Part shown: piece after piece, positions 1 through 6,644 of the stretch
How positions within the stretch are numbered: the stretch's first letter is position 1
Layout: each line of letters starts with the position of its first letter
Assembly: GCA_041752455.1 (NCBI GenBank)
Contig: JBGSWL010000043.1
Span: 1 to 7,628, forward strand
Direction of reading: 5' to 3'
From: JBGSWL01 sp041752455
GTDB lineage: Bacteria > Pseudomonadota > Alphaproteobacteria > Rhizobiales > Rhizobiaceae
Length of the DNA: 7,628 nucleotides
The notes under the pieces: model-generated
What the model was told of the DNA's origin: nothing
The model's input: the letters and a program-made list of their open reading frames with translations, nothing else
Database searches by the model: none
Made by a program: the position numbers and the translations under genes

Positions 1-502
1 ACTGCTCGACAAGGGCGGGCTCAGCGATGGCGCCCAGCGCATCGCTATCGCGGTCTCGCCGGGCATATCGGCGCTGCAGGCCGCAGCAGCGCGCGCCGGA
101 GCGCCACTTGGGCACGACTTCTGCACGATTTCGCTGTCGGACCTTTTGACCCCGATTGCCGATATCCGCCGCCGGGTGCGGGCGGCCGGCGAAGGTGATT
201 TCGTCATCGCGTTCTATAATCCGGTGTCGAAAAAGCGCCGCACGCAACTGGCCGAAGCGCGCGACGAACTGCTGCGCCATCGGCCTGCCGATACGCCAGT
301 GATCCTTGCGACCAATCTGGGGCGCGACGGCGAAACCGTGCGGATCGTGCCGCTGGGCTCGCTCGACATCAACGAGGTCGACATGCTGACTGTCGTCATC
401 GTCGGTTCGTCGCAGAGCCGTGTGGTTGCCACCGGCGACGGACGCCGCTGGGTCTATACGCCGCGCGGCTATGCCGCCAAGGAAGGAACGGGGATCGGAT
501 AG
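1..502 (+). CDS. cobJ: Precorrin-3B C17-methyltransferase, 3' part (5' end outside window)
   Basis: CobJ is the cytoplasmic SAM-dependent enzyme that methylates C17 of precorrin-3B and drives ring contraction to precorrin-4. The frame is open from base 2, so the gene begins upstream; about 166 C-terminal residues of a family normally near 250 are visible, ending at TAG 500-502. Family signatures are the stretch SPGISALQAAAARAGAPLGH (from about base 56), the block FVIAFYNPVSKKR (about base 200-240), and the C-terminal block DMLTVVIVGSSQSR followed by YTPRGY. These are typical of the tetrapyrrole methylase fold in its CobJ/CbiH version. The gene is followed after 11 bases by a small AT-rich gene and then by cobM on the same strand, so it probably heads or belongs to an operon with cobM. 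The TTG at 146 is not a credible start because conserved sequence continues upstream of it. Confidence 0.95.
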   Translation, partial: LLDKGGLSDGAQRIAIAVSPGISALQAAAARAGAPLGHDFCTISLSDLLTPIADIRRRVRAAGEGDFVIAFYNPVSKKRRTQLAEARDELLRHRPADTPVILATNLGRDGETVRIVPLGSLDINEVDMLTVVIVGSSQSRVVATGDGRRWVYTPRGYAAKEGTGIG

Positions 503-513
503 GATGCAAAGCA

Positions 514-978
514 ATGGATGATGTTTTGGAGTTTCTCAGTTCTAACAAAGACGCATTTATTGCTGCCGGTGTTATTATTGGTGCGATCACTGCGATGATA
601 ACATCCTGGTGGGCATCGAGAGCTACCCACAGATCAATGGTTGCCCAAATGCGGGAGCGTTGGATTGAGTCTTTACGAACTGAAATAGCTGAAATAAAAT
701 CTATGTCTCTAATTTTACAGAGACGAAGATTCGATGAAGGTTTCAATGCCTATGATCATCTACACAAAATTCAGGTATTAGGCCACAAAATGCTCCTACG
801 TCTAAACACTGAGAATCCAAGTCACAAGAAATTAGAGGATGCGTTTTACAATTATGTTGGCGCGTTCAATGATCCGAATAATATCAAATCCGGTGACACT
901 GAAGGAGATGAGTTCGTGAAGGCTGCCCGTTCGGTAATCCGACAAACTTGGAAAAAGGCCGAAAAAGGAAAGTTATGA
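514..978 (+). CDS. Small AT-rich gene: one-TM protein of unknown function
   Basis: A 154-residue protein I cannot assign a function. A single N-terminal membrane segment spans about residues 15-34 (FIAAGVIIGAITAMITSWWA). It is followed by a charged cytoplasmic-type helix, MRERWIESLRTEIAEI (46-61). Further on are LLRLNTENPSHKKL (94-107) and a C-terminal RQTWKKAEKG (143-152). This layout (TM, then a W-I-x-x-L-R motif, then a R-L-N-x-x-x-x-x-H segment, then a basic end) matches, from memory, a widespread family of uncharacterised small membrane proteins; that is recollection, not a search result. Base composition differs sharply: I counted 178 G+C in bases 541-960 (about 42%), against about 58-70% in blocks of flanking cob genes. 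Codons such as aaa, tta and aat are frequent, pointing to horizontal acquisition. AGGA at 501-504, overlapping the cobJ stop, is a possible ribosome site. Its stop overlaps the cobM start as ATGA, so it is probably co-transcribed with the cob genes. Confidence 0.8.
   Translation: MDDVLEFLSSNKDAFIAAGVIIGAITAMITSWWASRATHRSMVAQMRERWIESLRTEIAEIKSMSLILQRRRFDEGFNAYDHLHKIQVLGHKMLLRLNTENPSHKKLEDAFYNYVGAFNDPNNIKSGDTEGDEFVKAARSVIRQTWKKAEKGKL
966..973 (+). promoter_or_regulatory. Ribosome binding site of cobM inside the preceding gene
   Basis: The purine run aaggaaag lies immediately before ATG 975 and within the last codons of the AT-rich gene. It supports the start at 975 rather than the in-frame ATG at 948. 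It also means that the sequence initiating cobM translation now belongs to the inserted-looking gene. Confidence 0.6.
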
Positions 979-1760
979 CAGTCCATTTCATCGGCGCGGG
1001 GCCGGGCGCGCCCGATCTCATCACCGTGCGCGGGCTCAGGCTGATCGAGCGCTGCCCGGTCTGTCTCTATGCAGGCTCGCTGGTGCCGGAAGAGATCGTC
1101 AAGGCGGCACCTTCCGATGCGCTGGTCATGGATACGGCCTCGATGCATCTGGATGCCATCATTGCCGTGATGGAAACAGCGCACGCGAAGGGTCAGGACG
1201 TGGCGCGGGTGCATTCCGGCGACCCGTCGATCTACGGGGCGGTTGCCGAACAGATGCGGCGGCTCGATGCGCTGTCGATCCCCTATGACGTGACGCCCGG
1301 CGTTCCGGCCTTTGCGGCAGCGGCAGCGCGCCTCGCAACGGAACTGACGCTGCCGGAAATCGCCCAGACGGTGATCGTCACGCGTACCGGGATGAAGGCG
1401 TCATCAATGCCGGAACATGAGACGCTGGAAATTCTCGGCCGGTCTCGGGCAACCTTGGCGATCCATCTTTCGATCCGTAATCTCGACCATATAAGGCGCG
1501 AGCTGGAACCCTATTACGGGGCCGATTGCCCGGTGGTGATCGCATACCGCGCCACCTGGCCCGATGAACTCTACATTCGCACCACCCTGGCCGAGATGAA
1601 GGAGAAGGTGCGCGAAGCCAAGATCACCCGCACCGCGCTGGTGCTGGTCGGTCAGGTGTTCGGGGAAAACGAGTTCCGCGACAGCGACCTCTACAATGCC
1701 GAATTTTCCCACGTGCTACGCAACCGGGGCAAGAAGCAAGGCGCCGTTACGCCTGACTGA
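975..1760 (+). CDS. cobM: Precorrin-4 C11-methyltransferase
   Basis: CobM methylates C11 of precorrin-4 to give precorrin-5, using SAM, in the cytoplasm. The protein is 261 residues, the usual family size. Visible signatures of the tetrapyrrole methylase fold are GAGPGAPDLIT (residues 7-17), CPVCLYAGSLVPEE (27-40), HSGDPSIYGA (80-89), YDVTPGVPAF (104-113) and LTLPE (124-128). The start at 975 is chosen because MTVHFIGAGPG is the normal CobM N-terminus and AAGGAAAG lies just upstream; an in-frame ATG at 948 would add nine basic residues encoded inside the preceding gene. The start overlaps the stop of the small AT-rich gene by four bases (ATGA), so translation is likely coupled. CobK, which acts later in the route, is about 3 kb away on the other strand, so the cob genes here are split into several units. 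Confidence 0.95.
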   Translation: MTVHFIGAGPGAPDLITVRGLRLIERCPVCLYAGSLVPEEIVKAAPSDALVMDTASMHLDAIIAVMETAHAKGQDVARVHSGDPSIYGAVAEQMRRLDALSIPYDVTPGVPAFAAAAARLATELTLPEIAQTVIVTRTGMKASSMPEHETLEILGRSRATLAIHLSIRNLDHIRRELEPYYGADCPVVIAYRATWPDELYIRTTLAEMKEKVREAKITRTALVLVGQVFGENEFRDSDLYNAEFSHVLRNRGKKQGAVTPD

Positions 1761-1788
1761 AATCTTTCGGAACGCTTGCTTGTTTCCC

Positions 1789-1833
1789 GCAATTCCGGAC
1801 GCGAAACCGGTTCCCACTTTCGCTGAAATTGCT
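1789..1833. repeat. Palindromic intergenic repeat, copy 1
   Basis: This 45-bp unit begins gcaattccggacgcgaaacc and ends tttcgctgaaattgct. It matches copy 2 at 43 of 45 positions. Within it, gcaatt (1789-1794) can pair with aattgc (1827-1832), and gcgaaa (1801-1806) can pair with tttcgc (1818-1823), leaving an 11-nt loop. It is therefore an imperfect two-tier hairpin. From memory, closely similar elements (gcaattccgg ... aattgct) are scattered through rhizobial intergenic regions; a genome count would confirm this. It begins 28 bases after the cobM stop codon. Confidence 0.8.
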
Positions 1834-1840
1834 CTTTGCC

Positions 1841-1922
1841 TGGCGCAATTCCGGACGCGAAACCAGTGCCCACTTTCGCTGAAATTGCTTTGTTCTGTCG
1901 CACAACCGCCGGAATTGCGCCA
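1841..1922. repeat. 14-bp perfect inverted repeat spanning copy 2
   Basis: The sequence tggcgcaattccgg (1841-1854) is exactly the reverse complement of ccggaattgcgcca (1909-1922). The right arm looks like an inverted half copy of the 45-bp repeat. It could pair with the 5' arm of copy 2 (14 bp) or with cgcaattccgg of copy 1 at 1788-1798 (11 bp), so alternative RNA hairpins are possible just upstream of the ribosome site of the next gene. Confidence 0.7.
1845..1889. repeat. Palindromic intergenic repeat, copy 2
   Basis: This is the second 45-bp copy, in the same orientation, 56 bp downstream of the first copy start to start. The two differences from copy 1 both fall in the predicted loop region (ccagtgcccac against ccggttcccac), so both stems are preserved. 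An 11-bp spacer (1834-1844) separates the copies. Confidence 0.8.
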
Positions 1923-1960
1923 ATATGACGCGGCAGTGAGGCAGGCGATCATGACCTGCC

Positions 1961-1967
1961 AAGGAGG
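1961..1967 (+). promoter_or_regulatory. Strong Shine-Dalgarno for the DUF4139 gene
   Basis: AAGGAGG lies six bases before ATG 1974. It is the strongest ribosome site in the window and fixes the start of the exported protein that follows. Confidence 0.85.
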
Positions 1968-1973
1968 CTCCCG

Positions 1974-3638
1974 ATGACCCGTATTGCGCTTGCCGTTCTG
2001 TTTGCTTCAACGACCCTTGCGGCGATGCCTGCACTGGCCGCCCGCATCGACATTGATTCGAAGGTCGATGCCGTGACGGTGTTTCCGTCGGGCGCGCAGG
2101 TGGCTCGTGTCGCCGTCGGCGCGCTGGAAGCGGGCGAGCACACGATCGTCATCGACGACCTTCCCGCCTTCGTCGACCCGGCGTCGATCCGCGTCGAAGG
2201 AACCGGAACCGGCATAACCATCGGCAGTGTCGATGTGCGCAATGTCGCCGCTGCCGCCTCGGCTGATCCGGCCGAGCGCAGGCGCATCGAACAGCAGATC
2301 GCGGCGCTGCAGGACGAAGCGGTTCGGCTTGACCGCCAGCTTGCCGATATCGACGTGCGGCGTTCGGTCTTGACGACGCTTGCCAATGGCGCGGCTGGTC
2401 CGCGCGGCGATGGCGCGGCGCCGCTTGGCGCTGCCGACATCGATGCGATCCTCGACACGGCCGCAACGCGCCTTGGCGCCCTGAACGATGAAACAGTCAC
2501 CATCCGGGCAGCGCGTCGCACGGTCGATGAGGATCTCGCCTCGCTGTATGAAGACCTCAACCGGCAGGCGCCGGAGGCAGCATCGCGCACTGCGGTGGAG
2601 GTGCAACTGACCGCTGACGCGGCAACGCAAGGCAGCTTCATCGTGCGCTACAACGTCGCCGAAGCCGGCTGGCGGGCGGTCTATGATGCGGCGATCGATC
2701 TTGGCGACGGGGTCGAGGACCTGACGCTTGCCCTGACACGACGGGCGCTTGTCACCCAATCGACATCCGAAAGCTGGGACAATGTCGCCCTCGTGCTGTC
2801 CACCGCACGACCGGGCGGGGCGACCGATGCGCCGGACCTGCCCGGCGAGATTCTCGACCGGATCGAAGTCCAACCCTACGGAAATGTCGCAGCCCGCGGC
2901 AAGATGGAGGCGCAGTCGGTTGCGCCGGCAGCAGCGCCCTATGCAGCCGACGCCGCCGAAATGCGTTTGGAAGAGCCGATCCGCGAGGCGGAAGCGGCCA
3001 TGGATACTGGCGGGTTCCAGGCAACCTACACGATTGCCGGCCGGGTCAGCGTCACCAATGCCGGCGAGGACAAGTCGGTGCTGATCGGCAACGTCGAGCA
3101 CAAGGCCGCGCTGACCGCTGTCAGCGTGCCACGGTTTGATCCGGCCGCTTATCTGGTGGCGGAGTTCACCCATGACGGGGCCGACGTTTACCTGCCGGGC
3201 GAGGTGCTGCTGACGCGCAACGGCGCCTATGTGGGGCGTGGGGCCATGCCGCTTCTGGCTGCGGGTGAGGAACACTCGCTAGGTTTCGGTCCGGACGATT
3301 TCGTGGTGGTCGAGCGCATCGACGTTGATCGCACCAAGCGCGAGACCGGCATCCTGACCACATCGAATGTCGACCAGCGGACGTGGACATTCACGGCGAC
3401 CAACCGGCACGATTTTGCCATGCCGGTGCGCATCATCGACCGGGTTCCTGCGAGCAACCAGGAAGACATCCGCGTCGAGACGCTGCCGCCGACCACCGCC
3501 TTCGATGTCACCGATCTCGATGGCAAACGCGGCGTTGGCGCCTGGGACCGGACGATTGCGGCCGGCGCGAAAGAGGAAATGACCCTCTCCTACCGGGTCA
3601 GCTGGCCCAAGGACATGGCGATCACCCTCAGCGAGTGA
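1974..3638 (+). CDS. Exported DUF4140/DUF4139 domain protein (mucoidy inhibitor MuiA family)
   Basis: This 554-residue protein has a clear N-terminal signal peptide: a basic start, a hydrophobic core, and a likely cleavage after PALA at residue 22 or 23. A periplasmic or surface location is therefore expected. Residues about 30-95 form the DUF4140-type N-terminal beta region (VDAVTVFPSGAQVARV). Residues about 98-131 are a likely coiled coil rich in E, R, Q and L. From about 220 the DUF4139 domain begins, with the typical motifs FIVRYNVAEAGWRAVYDA, TQSTSESWDNVALVLSTARP and, near the end, MPVRIIDRVPASNQEDI and YRVSWPKDM. The family is called mucoidy inhibitor A after a gene affecting capsule production in enteric bacteria, but no biochemical role is established to my knowledge. 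It shows no link to B12 chemistry. The stop lies four bases from the stop of the convergent lipoprotein gene. Confidence 0.88.
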   Translation: MTRIALAVLFASTTLAAMPALAARIDIDSKVDAVTVFPSGAQVARVAVGALEAGEHTIVIDDLPAFVDPASIRVEGTGTGITIGSVDVRNVAAAASADPAERRRIEQQIAALQDEAVRLDRQLADIDVRRSVLTTLANGAAGPRGDGAAPLGAADIDAILDTAATRLGALNDETVTIRAARRTVDEDLASLYEDLNRQAPEAASRTAVEVQLTADAATQGSFIVRYNVAEAGWRAVYDAAIDLGDGVEDLTLALTRRALVTQSTSESWDNVALVLSTARPGGATDAPDLPGEILDRIEVQPYGNVAARGKMEAQSVAPAAAPYAADAAEMRLEEPIREAEAAMDTGGFQATYTIAGRVSVTNAGEDKSVLIGNVEHKAALTAVSVPRFDPAAYLVAEFTHDGADVYLPGEVLLTRNGAYVGRGAMPLLAAGEEHSLGFGPDDFVVVERIDVDRTKRETGILTTSNVDQRTWTFTATNRHDFAMPVRIIDRVPASNQEDIRVETLPPTTAFDVTDLDGKRGVGAWDRTIAAGAKEEMTLSYRVSWPKDMAITLSE

Positions 3639-3642
3639 ACAA

Positions 3643-4788
3643 TCAGCGGACGCCGACCAATGTGGCGGGCAGGTAGACAATGCCCGCCGCCAGATCGGAA
3701 ATGGCCCCGATCCCTTCGCCAAGAACGCCCCCGTCTGCAGGCTGCTGATGATCGGTCAGGTGGTCGAGGCGCAGCTTGCCCGATTGCACCATGGATATCA
3801 GCGTCGGCGACCGGGCAAAGGTGGCGTGGCTGCCGCGGCCGCCATCATTAAGCGTCGACAGGTCGATGACGGTGACACCATTGGCGCGCAGATCGTTGAT
3901 GTCGACGCCTTCGCCGAGGCGAGGGTGTCCACCGCGCAGGCGCTGTGAGGCCTGCAGGGCCCGATCCTTTTTCGAGACCAGCACGATGAACGGGTCTGGC
4001 AGCGGCTTGATGTCACGGTAGAGCAGGTTGAACACGTCGACATCAATGTCCGGCGCGGCGAGGATCACGGCTTCTAGGCGCTCCAGCAAGTCGGCGCGGC
4101 CGCGCAGCGCCACTTCGCGCATCGCCTCGACGGCAAGCTGCGTCCCCATGGAATGGGCGAGCAGCACCACTTCGTCTGCGTCACTTTTGACGATGAGATC
4201 GAGCGTGTCGATCAGACCCTCGACGGCAAAGCGCATGCTGTCGCGGTCGTAGAGATAGAGCGGCAGCTTGCCCGCCGATGGCCAGGAATAGCTGACTGAA
4301 ATGCCCGGAACGCCATAGTCGTGCCGCATCTGGGCTTGGCGGAATATGCCGTGGGCAAAGCTGACATTGTAGCCGTGGACAAAAACGAACACCGTGCGGG
4401 CACCGCCGCGCGCTGCCAGCCGCTCGTTCAACACGCCACGAAAGGCTTCTGCGCCGTCCAGCCGGCGCGCGGCGGTTGTGGCAAACTGCTTTGCCGGATC
4501 GGGCCGGGCCGCCGGGTAAGCGATGGTGCCGGCTTCGCGGTTCATCGGAACACTGATCGTCAGATCGGCGAAGGCTAGATCAAGCGACCGCTCACCGGAG
4601 AACATCAGCAGCGGATCGGGATCCGGCTTGCGGCTGGTGGCCACCAGAACGGGCTCGAGCGAAGCCTGCGCCAAGCTTGTGGCGGTCTCGAGCCCGAGCG
4701 TTTGCGGTCCGCCGCCGCAGCCTGAAAGCAGGGCGGCAAGGCCGACAAGGGCGCAAAGCGTGGCAATGGCTCGGCGAAGGTTCGACAT
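3643..4788 (-). CDS. Lipoprotein alpha/beta hydrolase (DUF900 type)
   Basis: This 381-residue protein begins with a basic, hydrophobic signal ending in the lipobox LLSGC, with Cys24 as the likely lipidated residue, so a membrane-anchored periplasmic location is expected. The hydrolase core has the oxyanion-side motif VFVFVHGYNVSF (133-144), SVSYSWPSAG (164-173), the nucleophile elbow AHSMG with Ser213, AAPDIDVDVF (244-253), IVLVSKKDRAL (268-278) and GSHATF (319-324). A plausible catalytic triad is Ser213, Asp275 (or Asp247) and His321. This matches the DUF900 group of serine hydrolases; the substrate is unknown, with an esterase or lipase-like role the general expectation. It lies 36 bp downstream of cobK on the same strand and could be transcribed with it, though its ribosome site is weak. 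It converges tail to tail with the DUF4139 gene. Confidence 0.88.
   Translation of the reverse strand: MSNLRRAIATLCALVGLAALLSGCGGGPQTLGLETATSLAQASLEPVLVATSRKPDPDPLLMFSGERSLDLAFADLTISVPMNREAGTIAYPAARPDPAKQFATTAARRLDGAEAFRGVLNERLAARGGARTVFVFVHGYNVSFAHGIFRQAQMRHDYGVPGISVSYSWPSAGKLPLYLYDRDSMRFAVEGLIDTLDLIVKSDADEVVLLAHSMGTQLAVEAMREVALRGRADLLERLEAVILAAPDIDVDVFNLLYRDIKPLPDPFIVLVSKKDRALQASQRLRGGHPRLGEGVDINDLRANGVTVIDLSTLNDGGRGSHATFARSPTLISMVQSGKLRLDHLTDHQQPADGGVLGEGIGAISDLAAGIVYLPATLVGVR
3664..3688. repeat. 8-bp inverted repeat, weak candidate terminator for the DUF4139 gene
   Basis: The arms ggcgggca (3664-3671) and tgcccgcc (3681-3688) pair perfectly around a 9-nt loop, 25 bases after the stop of the DUF4139 gene. 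It lies inside the 3' coding end of the convergent lipoprotein gene. There is no T-run after it on the plus strand, so it is not a standard intrinsic terminator. Confidence 0.35.
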
Positions 4789-4800
4789 CAGCGTGACCGG

Positions 4801-4818
4801 GGCGGTTTTGGCGGTTTT
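4801..4818. repeat. 9-bp tandem duplication between cobK and the lipoprotein gene
   Basis: The unit ggcggtttt occurs twice back to back in the 36-bp spacer between the cobK stop and the lipoprotein start. The spacer is in one frame with both genes, so reading through the cobK TGA would continue as DAKTAKTAPVTL into the lipoprotein start. It looks like a small slippage duplication. Confidence 0.6.
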
Positions 4819-4824
4819 GGCATC

Positions 4825-5514
4825 TCAACGCGCAATCATGATGACGATCAATCCCAGTTCGCGCGCCGCGGCGATCTTGTGATAGGCGGCCGGTCCACCG
4901 GAATTGCGGGCAACGATGTGGGTGATGGCGTGGTCACGCAGAAATTCGGCTTCCGCCTGCCAGTCGCCGCCCGGCCTTGCCAGCAGAAGGTCGTGGCTGG
5001 CGAAAGCCAGCGGCGCCTCCGGCGGGTCGATCATGCGCACAAGAAAGTGCACATCAGCCCGTGCCGCAAAAGGGGCGATATGCTGGGAACCGAGCGCCAG
5101 AAGGACGCGGGCATCGTGCGGGATCGCCGTGACAGCCTCTGCGATCGAGGCGACGTCTATCCAGTTGTCGCCGGGCTGGCGCTCCCAGGGCGGGCGGGTG
5201 CGGGCTTCGAGCGGTATGCCGGTCATCTGTGTGGCGGCTTGTGCATTGGCGCTGATCGTCCGGGCGAAGGGATGGGTTGCATCGATCAGGCGCGTGATGC
5301 ACTCGGAACGGATGAACGCTGCAAGGCCTGGCGCGCCGCCAAACCCGCCGACGCGCACTTCGCCGGCAACCGGCGAAGGTTCACGGGTGCGGCCGGCCAG
5401 CGACGTGATGATGCGCCATTCGGGATGATCGGCGACGAGTTGCGCGGCGAGCGCGGCGGCTTCCCGGGTTCCGCCGAGGATCAGGATGGTTTCATGCGGC
5501 GTGTCGTCCATCAT
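4825..5514 (-). CDS. cobK: Precorrin-6A reductase (possibly short C-terminus)
   Basis: CobK is the NADPH-dependent cytoplasmic enzyme that reduces the macrocycle of precorrin-6A to precorrin-6B (or the cobalt form if the route is of CbiJ type). Seen in the 229-residue product are ILILGGTREAAALA (10-23), GEVRVGGFGG (51-60), LIDATHPFA (76-84) and, near the end, the family motif ARNSGG (202-207). The start at 5514 overlaps the cbiD stop by four bases (ATGA), which indicates coupling; a second ATG follows at once (5511). The protein stops at LIVIMIAR. In relatives I recall, this strand is followed by Arg-Pro and some 15-20 more residues, so the C-terminus may be shortened here. All core motifs are present, so activity is still likely. 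Confidence 0.92.
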   Translation of the reverse strand: MMDDTPHETILILGGTREAAALAAQLVADHPEWRIITSLAGRTREPSPVAGEVRVGGFGGAPGLAAFIRSECITRLIDATHPFARTISANAQAATQMTGIPLEARTRPPWERQPGDNWIDVASIAEAVTAIPHDARVLLALGSQHIAPFAARADVHFLVRMIDPPEAPLAFASHDLLLARPGGDWQAEAEFLRDHAITHIVARNSGGPAAYHKIAAARELGLIVIMIAR

Positions 5515-6644
5515 GCAAAACCGGTCCGTGCCAGAACCGCGCCTTGCCGGTCGGTGACGATGATTTCGATCTCAACGCGCGCATCGCGCAGAACCGAGCG
5601 GGCGGTCGCTTGCGCCGCCAGCGCGACGGGTGAAGCCAGATCGATGCCGGCTGCTGTGGTGGCTTCAAGGACTTCCAGCGCGGTGTTGGCGGTCTTGAGG
5701 CGCTCTGCAGCTTCCTCCGGATACCCCGCTTCGACGGCACGCGCCGCAAGCCAGTCCATGTCGACCTGGCTGCGGGCCGAGTGCAGGTCGAGCGCGCCCT
5801 GCGCGAGTTTCGACAGTTTGGCAAAGCCGCCGGCGATCGTCAGGCGCGGCACCGGGTGGGCGCGCAGATATTTCAAAAGCCCGCCGGCAAAATCGCCCAT
5901 GTCGATCAGCGCGATGTCGGGCAATTGGTGGATCGCCTGCGCCGCCGCCTCGGATGTGGAGCCGGTCGCGGCAATGACATGGGAAAGGCCTTCGGCGCGC
6001 GCCACATCAACGCCGCGGTGGATCGAGTGGATCCAGGCGGCGCAGGAAAACGGGTGGACAATCCCTGTCGTGCCGAGGATAGACAGGCCTCCGACAATGC
6101 CAAGGCGCGGGTTCCATGTGCGGGTCGCGATTTCCGCACCGCCGGGAACCGAGATCGTCACGATGAAATCGGCGGCCATGCCATGCGCAAGCGCCAAGGT
6201 CTCGATTTCGGCAATCATCATGGCGCGCGGCACCGGATTGATCGCCGGTTCGCCCGGCGGAACGGGGAGGCCGGCCTTGGTCACCATGCCGACGCCGTCG
6301 CCTGCACGAAAGACAATGCCGCTTCCCGGCGAACCGGCCGCAACACGGGCGATTATCGTGGCGCCATGGGTCACATCGGGGTCATCGCCAGCATCCTTGA
6401 CGATACCGGCTTCCGCGTAGCCGGGCCCGGTGCGCTCGTGCGCCAGCGGAAAGGCCGGCGTTTCCCCCTTCGGCAAGGCGATGGTCACCGGGTCGGGAAA
6501 CTCTCCGGTCAGGAGCGCGGTCAGCGCAGCCTTGGTGGCGGCAGTGGCGCAGGCGCCGGTTGTCCAGCCACGGCGCAACGGCCCGCCGGGCTTGCGCGCT
6601 CCGGCGTCGTCCTGCCCGAAATCCTGATATGGCGTGTCCGTCAT
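5511..6644 (-). CDS. cbiD: Cobalt-precorrin-5B (precorrin-5) C1-methyltransferase
   Basis: CbiD methylates C1 of the contracted ring, with loss of the C2 extruded fragment, to form (cobalt-)precorrin-6A. The 377-residue product is of the usual family length and carries the hallmark LRRGWTTGACATAATKAA (23-40). It also has LPKGE (57-61), VKDAGDDPDVTHGA (82-95), a GDGVGMVTKAGLPVPPGE block (115-132) and, later, GIVGGLSILGTTGIVHPFS. The start at 6644 (MTDTPYQ) is chosen because the frame upstream would run antisense through the 5' end of cobA and carries no conserved sequence. No clear Shine-Dalgarno precedes it. It is the first gene of a minus-strand unit cbiD-cobK, with the lipoprotein gene possibly included. 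In the classical aerobic route this step belongs to CobF, which is structurally unrelated, so CbiD here suggests a mixed enzyme set. Databases sometimes label this protein CobD or precorrin-6A synthase. Confidence 0.94.
   Translation of the reverse strand: MTDTPYQDFGQDDAGARKPGGPLRRGWTTGACATAATKAALTALLTGEFPDPVTIALPKGETPAFPLAHERTGPGYAEAGIVKDAGDDPDVTHGATIIARVAAGSPGSGIVFRAGDGVGMVTKAGLPVPPGEPAINPVPRAMMIAEIETLALAHGMAADFIVTISVPGGAEIATRTWNPRLGIVGGLSILGTTGIVHPFSCAAWIHSIHRGVDVARAEGLSHVIAATGSTSEAAAQAIHQLPDIALIDMGDFAGGLLKYLRAHPVPRLTIAGGFAKLSKLAQGALDLHSARSQVDMDWLAARAVEAGYPEEAAERLKTANTALEVLEATTAAGIDLASPVALAAQATARSVLRDARVEIEIIVTDRQGAVLARTGFA

Noticed and set aside
948..974. Upstream in-frame ATG for cobM
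   Set aside because: It would add nine basic residues before a normal CobM N-terminus and lie deeper in the preceding gene. The ATG at 975 has the ribosome site and the ATGA overlap.
1761..1973. Possible CRISPR array or cobalamin riboswitch in the cobM downstream spacer
   Set aside because: There are only two repeat copies with an 11-bp spacer, too short for CRISPR. I see no B12-box-like sequence there or elsewhere in the window.
1696..1977. Small frames running through the cobM end and the repeat region on both strands
   Set aside because: They exist only because the 45-bp repeat is open in several frames. They overlap conserved cobM codons and show repeated peptide copies matching the DNA repeat, not protein selection.
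2007..3275. Long open frame on the minus strand opposite the DUF4139 gene
   Set aside because: It lies wholly antisense to a gene with a signal peptide, recognised domains and a strong ribosome site. Its translation is rich in Arg, His, Cys and Gly with no recognisable motif, as expected of shadow frames in GC-rich DNA.
4879..6420. 513-codon plus-strand frame opposite cobK and cbiD
   Set aside because: It is antisense to two confidently identified, coupled genes. The product has no domain I recognise, changes composition along its length, and has no ribosome site.
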